Source: JAZLIL01 sp045617405 | GTDB taxonomy: Bacteria > Bacillota > Clostridia > Lachnospirales > Lachnospiraceae | DNA: 10,196 nucleotides | NCBI GenBank assembly: GCA_045617405.1 | Contig: JAZLIL010000218.1 | Span: forward strand, 1 to 10,196 | Reading direction: 5' to 3' | Part shown: piece by piece, positions 6,517 through 10,196 of the stretch | Numbering within the stretch: position 1 is the stretch's first letter | How the letters are laid out: each line of letters opens with the position of its first letter | Translations under genes and position numbers: made by a program | The notes under the pieces: generated by a model | Told to the model about the DNA's origin: nothing | The model's database searches: none | The model's input: the letters and a program-made list of their open reading frames with translations, nothing else

Positions 6517-8718
6517 ATGGGTTGGTTTGATGATCAGGTCAGACAGCGTATGGAACTGGATGATACTGTATTTGAAGATGCATTCAAAGAGATTGCCGAT
6601 GCCGTAATGGGTGATAAGCTGTCTTCCTCGCTCAACAGAATTGTTACGGATGATGCGGTTTCGGAGATATTAAGGTTCTTTCATATAAAAGAAAAGCATG
6701 TTGAGATTCCGCCTGAGATAACGGATGTCAATGAACGACTCGATTATCTTCTTGCACCTTACGGGATAATGTACCGGAATGTCGTTCTTGGTGAAAAATG
6801 GTATAACAGTGCCGTTGGTATTTACATCGGGACAATGAAGGAGGATCACTCAATTGCCACTCTAATCCCCGGAAAGATTTTCGGTTATTACATCGCAAAT
6901 CCGAAGACAGGAAAAAAGATCAGGCTCAATAAACAGACCGCAAAGCTTCTTGACAAGGAGGCACTTTGCTTTTATAAGCCTTTTCCATTCAGAAAGCTTG
7001 CAATTGTCGATCTTTTCAAATTTATGGCCGAACAGTATTCCGTTTCGGACATCGTTCTTGTTCTGGCCCTTACAGCATTGACAACTGTATTCGGAATGCT
7101 TACGCCGCTATTCAGTAAGATACTTTTCTCAACAGTGCTTGATTCTAAGGATCCCGTTCTTCTTACTTCACTGATGATTTTCATGGGATGCTCCGGCATT
7201 TCCGGGATGCTGATTTCCATTATCAGAGTGCTTGTTAACGGGAGAGTCGGGATAAAGCAGAATGTCGCCGTAAATGCGGCAGTCATGATGAGGACACTGA
7301 GCCTTCAGCCGGGCTTCTTTAAGGAGTACGGTTCAGGTGAGCTTTCAAAGAGAACAGGTTATGTTTCGACACTTTGTTCGACACTTATGAATTCGATCGG
7401 CGTCACCACGTTTACTTCACTGTTTTCTCTTTTTTATATTGCTCAGATTTTTTACTATGCGCCCATGCTTGTTGCACCTGCACTGCTTGTTATACTTGTG
7501 ACTGTAATCTTTACGTTTGTTTCCACTGTGATGCAGATGGGAATCTCTAAGAAGCAGATGGTTCAGTCGACTAAGGAAGCCGGTCTTGGCTACGCGCTTA
7601 TTTCGGGCATTCAGAAGATAAAGTTGGCAAGAGCAGAAAAGAGAGCATTTGCGAAGTGGGGCAGTATGTACGCACAGAGTGCACGTCTTACGTATAATCC
7701 ACCGACCTTCATAAAGATGAACGGTGTCATTAGTCTTGCAATCGGACTTGCCGGAACAATATTACTGTACACCTCCGCAGTCGGAAGCGGTATTTCCGTT
7801 GCTGATTATTATGCCTTTAACAGCGCATACGGTATGGTTTCAGGCGCTTTTATGTCACTTTCGGGAGTTGCACTGAAAATCGCAACCATAAAGCCAATTG
7901 TTGACATGGCAAAGCCAATTCTCGATGCCGAGCCCGAAACAAGCGGGGAAAGAACTCTTGTCACGGAGCTTAGCGGAGGAATAGAGTTAAACAATGTGTG
8001 CTTCAGGTACAATGAAGAGATGCCTAATGTTATTGACGGCATGTCGCTTAAGATTCACTCGGGCGAGTACGTCGCAATTGTCGGTAAGACAGGATGCGGG
8101 AAGTCTACGCTCATGCGTCTGATGCTCGGATTCGAAAAGCCGCAGAAGGGTGCAATCTATTATGACAACAGGGATATTAACAAGCTTGATTTAAAATCGC
8201 TTCGAAGAAAAATCGGTTCTGTTATGCAGGACGGCAAGCTTTTTCAGGGTGATATCTATTCAAATATTGTAATCTCGGCACCAAATATGACGGTCGATGA
8301 CGCCTGGAGGGCGGCAGAGGTGGCCGGTATTGCTGAAGATATCAGGAATATGCCGATGGGAATGCACACAATAATAAGCGAGGGCTCAGGAGGAATATCG
8401 GGCGGACAGCGTCAACGTCTTATGATTGCAAGAGCTATCGCACCAAAGCCGAGACTTCTTATTTTCGATGAGGCAACGAGTGCTCTTGACAACGCTACCC
8501 AGAAACAGATCAGTGATGCAATCGATAAGCTTAAGTGCACAAGGATTGTAATTGCACACCGTCTGTCAACCATCAGGCACTGTGACAGAATTATTGTACT
8601 TGATAACGGACGTATTGCGGAAGAGGGAAACTACGAGGAGCTTGTTGCGAAGAATGGCTGTTTTGCTGAACTTGTCGCACGCCAGAGGGTAGATCTTCCG
8701 GATACCGCTGTTTCATGA
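6517..8718 (+). CDS. NHLM-type exporter: second ABC permease/ATPase subunit
   Basis: Partner half-transporter of the C39-ABC protein. The product is 733 residues. The first ~165 residues are not a working peptidase: the Cys and His motifs are missing. They do contain the WYNSAVGIYIG, then ATLIPGKIFGYYIANPKTGKK, then ALCFYKPFPFRKL series that marks the non-peptidase ATPase subunit of NHLM systems. The membrane domain spans about 170-455. The ATPase domain (about 485-733) has Walker A GKTGCGKST (523-531), Q571, signature ISGGQRQR (627-634), Walker B D651/E652 and H681, so both ATP sites of the pair look competent. ATG 6517 has AGGAGG at 6505-6510, 6 nt upstream, and begins 14 bp after the previous stop. 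It is the last gene of the cassette, followed by a hairpin and T-rich run. The N-terminal domain may bind the leader peptide, an inference from its position where the partner has C39. Confidence 0.9.
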   Translation: MGWFDDQVRQRMELDDTVFEDAFKEIADAVMGDKLSSSLNRIVTDDAVSEILRFFHIKEKHVEIPPEITDVNERLDYLLAPYGIMYRNVVLGEKWYNSAVGIYIGTMKEDHSIATLIPGKIFGYYIANPKTGKKIRLNKQTAKLLDKEALCFYKPFPFRKLAIVDLFKFMAEQYSVSDIVLVLALTALTTVFGMLTPLFSKILFSTVLDSKDPVLLTSLMIFMGCSGISGMLISIIRVLVNGRVGIKQNVAVNAAVMMRTLSLQPGFFKEYGSGELSKRTGYVSTLCSTLMNSIGVTTFTSLFSLFYIAQIFYYAPMLVAPALLVILVTVIFTFVSTVMQMGISKKQMVQSTKEAGLGYALISGIQKIKLARAEKRAFAKWGSMYAQSARLTYNPPTFIKMNGVISLAIGLAGTILLYTSAVGSGISVADYYAFNSAYGMVSGAFMSLSGVALKIATIKPIVDMAKPILDAEPETSGERTLVTELSGGIELNNVCFRYNEEMPNVIDGMSLKIHSGEYVAIVGKTGCGKSTLMRLMLGFEKPQKGAIYYDNRDINKLDLKSLRRKIGSVMQDGKLFQGDIYSNIVISAPNMTVDDAWRAAEVAGIAEDIRNMPMGMHTIISEGSGGISGGQRQRLMIARAIAPKPRLLIFDEATSALDNATQKQISDAIDKLKCTRIVIAHRLSTIRHCDRIIVLDNGRIAEEGNYEELVAKNGCFAELVARQRVDLPDTAVS

Positions 8719-8729
8719 AATGTTTAATA

Positions 8730-8763
8730 TGTTAACAGTTTGTTAACAAAATTTTTCTTTTTT
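8730..8763 (+). terminator. Probable weak terminator after export cassette (twin TGTTAACA palindromes)
   Basis: Two identical 8-bp palindromes TGTTAACA (8730-8737 and 8741-8748) can pair with each other as an 8-bp, AT-rich stem with a GTT loop, followed by AAA and a T-rich run (TTTTTCTTTTTT, 8752-8763). The gap of three A and the low GC make it weaker than the other terminators here. As DNA, two palindromes 11 bp apart could equally be a tandem protein-binding site in front of the mgl promoter. Confidence 0.5.
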
Positions 8764-8774
8764 ACAATAACTAC

Positions 8775-8803
8775 TTTACACGTCAAATTTAACGTGATAT
8801 AAT
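8775..8803 (+). promoter_or_regulatory. Sigma-A promoter of mglB
   Basis: TTTACA (8775-8780, five of six consensus positions), a 17-bp spacer and a perfect TATAAT (8798-8803) with the extended TGn directly before it. The start would be close to 8810, leaving an untranslated leader of about 95 nt. This is the strongest promoter sequence in the window, in line with heavy expression of a solute-binding lipoprotein. Confidence 0.88.
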
Positions 8804-8818
8804 CGTTTCAGTGAGAGC

Positions 8819-8828
8819 GAAACGTTTC
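8819..8828 (+). promoter_or_regulatory. LacI/GalR-type operator
   Basis: GAAACGTTTC is a perfect 10-bp palindrome with the central CG typical of LacI/GalR-family operators. It lies about 10-20 bp after the predicted start, a position suited to blocking transcription. A further CGTTTC at 8804-8809 makes an inverted repeat with GAAACG (8819-8824), so the leader RNA could also fold here. A sugar-responsive or catabolite repressor is likely; which one cannot be told. Confidence 0.6.
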
Positions 8829-8905
8829 ATCACATCGAATTAATGGTCGAAATGCGTAGCGCGTATCACTCAATATCACACTATTATTATATGGAGGGTT
8901 ACAAA

Positions 8906-9970
8906 ATGAAAAAGTTTTTAGCAGTTGTTCTTGCACTTGTACTTGTTCTTTCACTTTGTGCATGTGGTCAGAAGGCAGCTGAGCCTGCTAAGGAAGCAGC
9001 TCCCGCAGCAGCAGAGGAGAAGAAGGAAGCAGCTCCCGCACCTGCAGCTCCCGCAGCAGCATCAGTTACAACCAAGAAGGTTGGCGTTGCTATCTATCAG
9101 TTCAATGATAACTTCATGACACTCTATCGTAACGAGATTGAAGCATACTTCAAGACACTTGAGACCGATACCGTAAAGTACGAAGTTACAACAGTTGACT
9201 CCAAGAACGATATGGCTGAGCAGTCAAACCAGGTTGATACTTTCATTACCCAGGGTATGGACGTTATCATTCTTAACCTCGTTCAGACTTCATCAGCAGA
9301 TGCTATCATCGACAAGATCGTAGCAGCAGGTATCCCGCTTGTACTTATCAACCGTGAGCCTCTTGGCGACAACGGCGACTACAGCTACAAGGGAATCCTT
9401 GACAATCCTAAGGTTTGCTACGTTGGTGCAGATGCTCGTCAGTCAGGTACATTCCAGGGCGAAATCGTTAAGGCTCTTCCCGACAAGGGCGATATCAACG
9501 GTGATGGCGTCATCAACTACATCATGATCGAAGGCGATCCTGAAAACGTTGATGCTCAGTATCGTACAGAGTTCTCAGTAAAGGCTCTTACAGATGCAGG
9601 CCTTAAGGTTAACTGCCTTGATGATCAGGTTGGTAACTGGGATCAGACAAAGGGTCAGGAGCTTTGTGCAAACGCTCTTGCTAAGTTCGGCAACGACATC
9701 GAAGTTGTTTTCTGTAACAATGATGGTATGGCTCTCGGCGCATTCGCAGCTATCACAGCAGCCGGCCGTACAGTAGGCAAGGATATCTACCTCCTTGGTG
9801 TTGATGCTCTTGATGAGTGCCAGGAAATGGTTAAGAACGGAACTATGACAGGTACAGTTCTTAATGACCACATTGGACAGTCACACGCAGCAGTTGATGT
9901 AGCTGTTAAGCTTCTCAACGGCGAAGCAATCGAGAATTACTACATCGTTGATTACGTAATGGTTAAGTAA
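8906..9970 (+). CDS. mglB: Galactose/methyl-galactoside-binding lipoprotein MglB
   Basis: Substrate-binding protein of the Mgl ABC importer, anchored to the outer face of the membrane. The product has 354 residues. The signal peptide MKKFLAVVLALVLVLSLCAC has a lipobox LCAC with lipidated C20, then an Ala/Pro/Glu/Lys linker (about 22-57). The periplasmic-binding fold follows. It matches E. coli MglB at nearly all ligand positions: D68 (D14), N149 (N91), D216 (D154), R220 (R158), W245 (W183), N272 (N211), D300 (D236), N320 (N256). The position of H152 is N214. The calcium loop DINGDGVIN (196-204) and its distant ligand E266 are present. ATG 8906 has GGAGGG 7 nt upstream and starts the signal peptide; in-frame starts upstream (8843, 8891) lack this. 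Codon use is more uniform than in its neighbours (GCA, CTT, GTT, AAC, ATC preferred), as in highly expressed genes. It has a strong promoter with operator, and is followed by a terminator and mglA. Confidence 0.94.
   Translation: MKKFLAVVLALVLVLSLCACGQKAAEPAKEAAPAAAEEKKEAAPAPAAPAAASVTTKKVGVAIYQFNDNFMTLYRNEIEAYFKTLETDTVKYEVTTVDSKNDMAEQSNQVDTFITQGMDVIILNLVQTSSADAIIDKIVAAGIPLVLINREPLGDNGDYSYKGILDNPKVCYVGADARQSGTFQGEIVKALPDKGDINGDGVINYIMIEGDPENVDAQYRTEFSVKALTDAGLKVNCLDDQVGNWDQTKGQELCANALAKFGNDIEVVFCNNDGMALGAFAAITAAGRTVGKDIYLLGVDALDECQEMVKNGTMTGTVLNDHIGQSHAAVDVAVKLLNGEAIENYYIVDYVMVK
8990..9040 (+). repeat. Direct repeat in lipoprotein linker
   Basis: AAGGAAGCAGCTCCCGCA occurs at 8990-9007 and again at 9023-9040, 33 bp apart (11 codons), encoding KEAAPA twice. 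A partial third copy, GCAGCTCCCGCAGCAGC, follows at 9044-9060. The linker tethers MglB to its lipid anchor and probably varies in length by repeat slippage. Confidence 0.7.
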
Positions 9971-9976
9971 TCCACC

Positions 9977-9995
9977 ACGGGTTCAAGAATCCCGT
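9977..9995 (+). other. Upstream hairpin that can compete with mglB terminator
   Basis: ACGGG (9977-9981) and CCCGT (9991-9995) can form a 5-bp stem with a nine-base loop. The 3' arm CCCGTT (9991-9996) is also perfectly complementary to AACGGG (10011-10016), the 5' arm of the terminator, so two exclusive folds are possible. Function is inferred from base pairing only. Confidence 0.4.
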
Positions 9996-10010
9996 TGATA
10001 ATGAATCTGA

Positions 10011-10042
10011 AACGGGTGAGCTTTGTGCTCACCCGTTTTTTT
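10011..10042 (+). terminator. Intergenic intrinsic terminator between mglB and mglA
   Basis: AACGGGTGAGC (10011-10021) pairs perfectly with GCTCACCCGTT (10027-10037) over 11 bp with loop TTTGT, followed by T to 10042 (seven T, 10036-10042). It is strong by sequence, yet sits inside an operon, where partial read-through would give more binding protein than transporter. The A-run just after it could let it work on the opposite strand too. Confidence 0.9.
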
Positions 10043-10071
10043 AAAAAAAGAGAGAATGGAGGCCTTAGTGT

Positions 10072-10196
10072 ATGTCTGATTTCCTGCTGGAAATGCACGG
10101 TGTGTGCAAATCCTTCCCGGGTGTTAAAGCATTAAATGATGTTCAGCTTAATCTCAAGCCCGGCAAGGTTCATGCCCTTATGGGTGAAAACGGTGC
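10072..10196 (+). CDS. mglA: Galactose/methyl-galactoside import ATP-binding protein MglA, 3'-truncated by window edge
   Basis: Only the first 41 codons are in the window. They read MSDFLLEMHGVCKSFPGVKA and continue LNDVQLNLKPGKVHALMGENGA, the usual start of sugar-import ABC ATPases with two fused ATPase domains (MglA/RbsA/XylG type). The sequence stops inside the first Walker A motif (GENGA...). GGAGG at 10058-10062 lies 9 nt before the ATG. Assignment to MglA rather than RbsA rests on the neighbouring mglB. It follows the intergenic terminator by 29 bp and has no evident promoter of its own, so it is probably read by transcripts that pass that terminator. Confidence 0.87.
   Translation, partial: MSDFLLEMHGVCKSFPGVKALNDVQLNLKPGKVHALMGENG

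Noticed and set aside
6281..8500. Near-identical DNA around GAGGCAAC(A/G)AGTGCTCTTGA in both ABC genes as a recombination repeat
   Set aside because: It encodes the conserved DEATSALD Walker B/D-loop in both; similarity is explained by protein constraint.
8843..8905. N-terminal extension of mglB or a small upstream peptide (MVEMRSAYHS...)
   Set aside because: No ribosome binding site precedes 8843, and the extension would bury the lipoprotein signal peptide; ATG 8906 has a strong site.
8990..9060. Possible CRISPR or other array in the short repeats
   Set aside because: The repeats are in-frame Ala/Pro/Glu linker codons inside mglB with no unique spacers.

Overview
The window looks like chromosomal DNA of a Gram-positive Clostridia member, most probably a Lachnospiraceae relative (Butyrivibrio/Roseburia-like). 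The grounds are moderate-to-low GC, AGGAGG-type ribosome binding sites, rnr-smpB-ssrA gene order, a lipoprotein-type MglB, and a type of peptide exporter (NHLM/NHLP family) common in that group. The genus is an inference. All genes are on the + strand.

Region 1 (1-3793) is a trans-translation locus. It holds the 3' three quarters of rnr (RNase R), then smpB, then a gene for a glycine-rich membrane protein with a TPM/YgcG-like domain, then ssrA (tmRNA) with its own promoter and terminator. RNase R, SmpB and tmRNA form one pathway: ribosome rescue, tagging of the nascent peptide and decay of the non-stop mRNA. The membrane protein gene is the unexpected member. Its ribosome binding site lies inside the end of smpB, so the two are probably translated from one message. 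The tmRNA tag reads ANEEFEFAAA, and the CCA end is not encoded.

Region 2 (3794-8765) is a compact three-gene export cassette: a 158-residue 'mini' HlyD-like membrane protein, an ABC transporter with an intact N-terminal C39 peptidase, and a second ABC transporter whose N-terminal domain lacks the protease residues. This is the layout of NHLM-type leader-peptide bacteriocin/RiPP exporters. However, the adaptor is cut down to one membrane segment plus a small distal domain, and no precursor peptide or modification enzyme is visible. It is an orphan exporter as far as this window shows. A weak hairpin followed by T-rich sequence closes the unit.

Region 3 (8766-10196) is the start of a galactose/methyl-galactoside (mgl) ABC import operon. 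It has a near-consensus promoter, a LacI/GalR-type palindromic operator just downstream of the -10 box, mglB (galactose-binding lipoprotein), an intergenic terminator with a possible competing upstream hairpin, and the first 41 codons of mglA. The hairpin arrangement could set the ratio of binding protein to transporter.

The best candidates for something new are the mini-HlyD/orphan exporter cassette, the TPM-like protein between smpB and ssrA, and the possible mutually exclusive hairpins between mglB and mglA.
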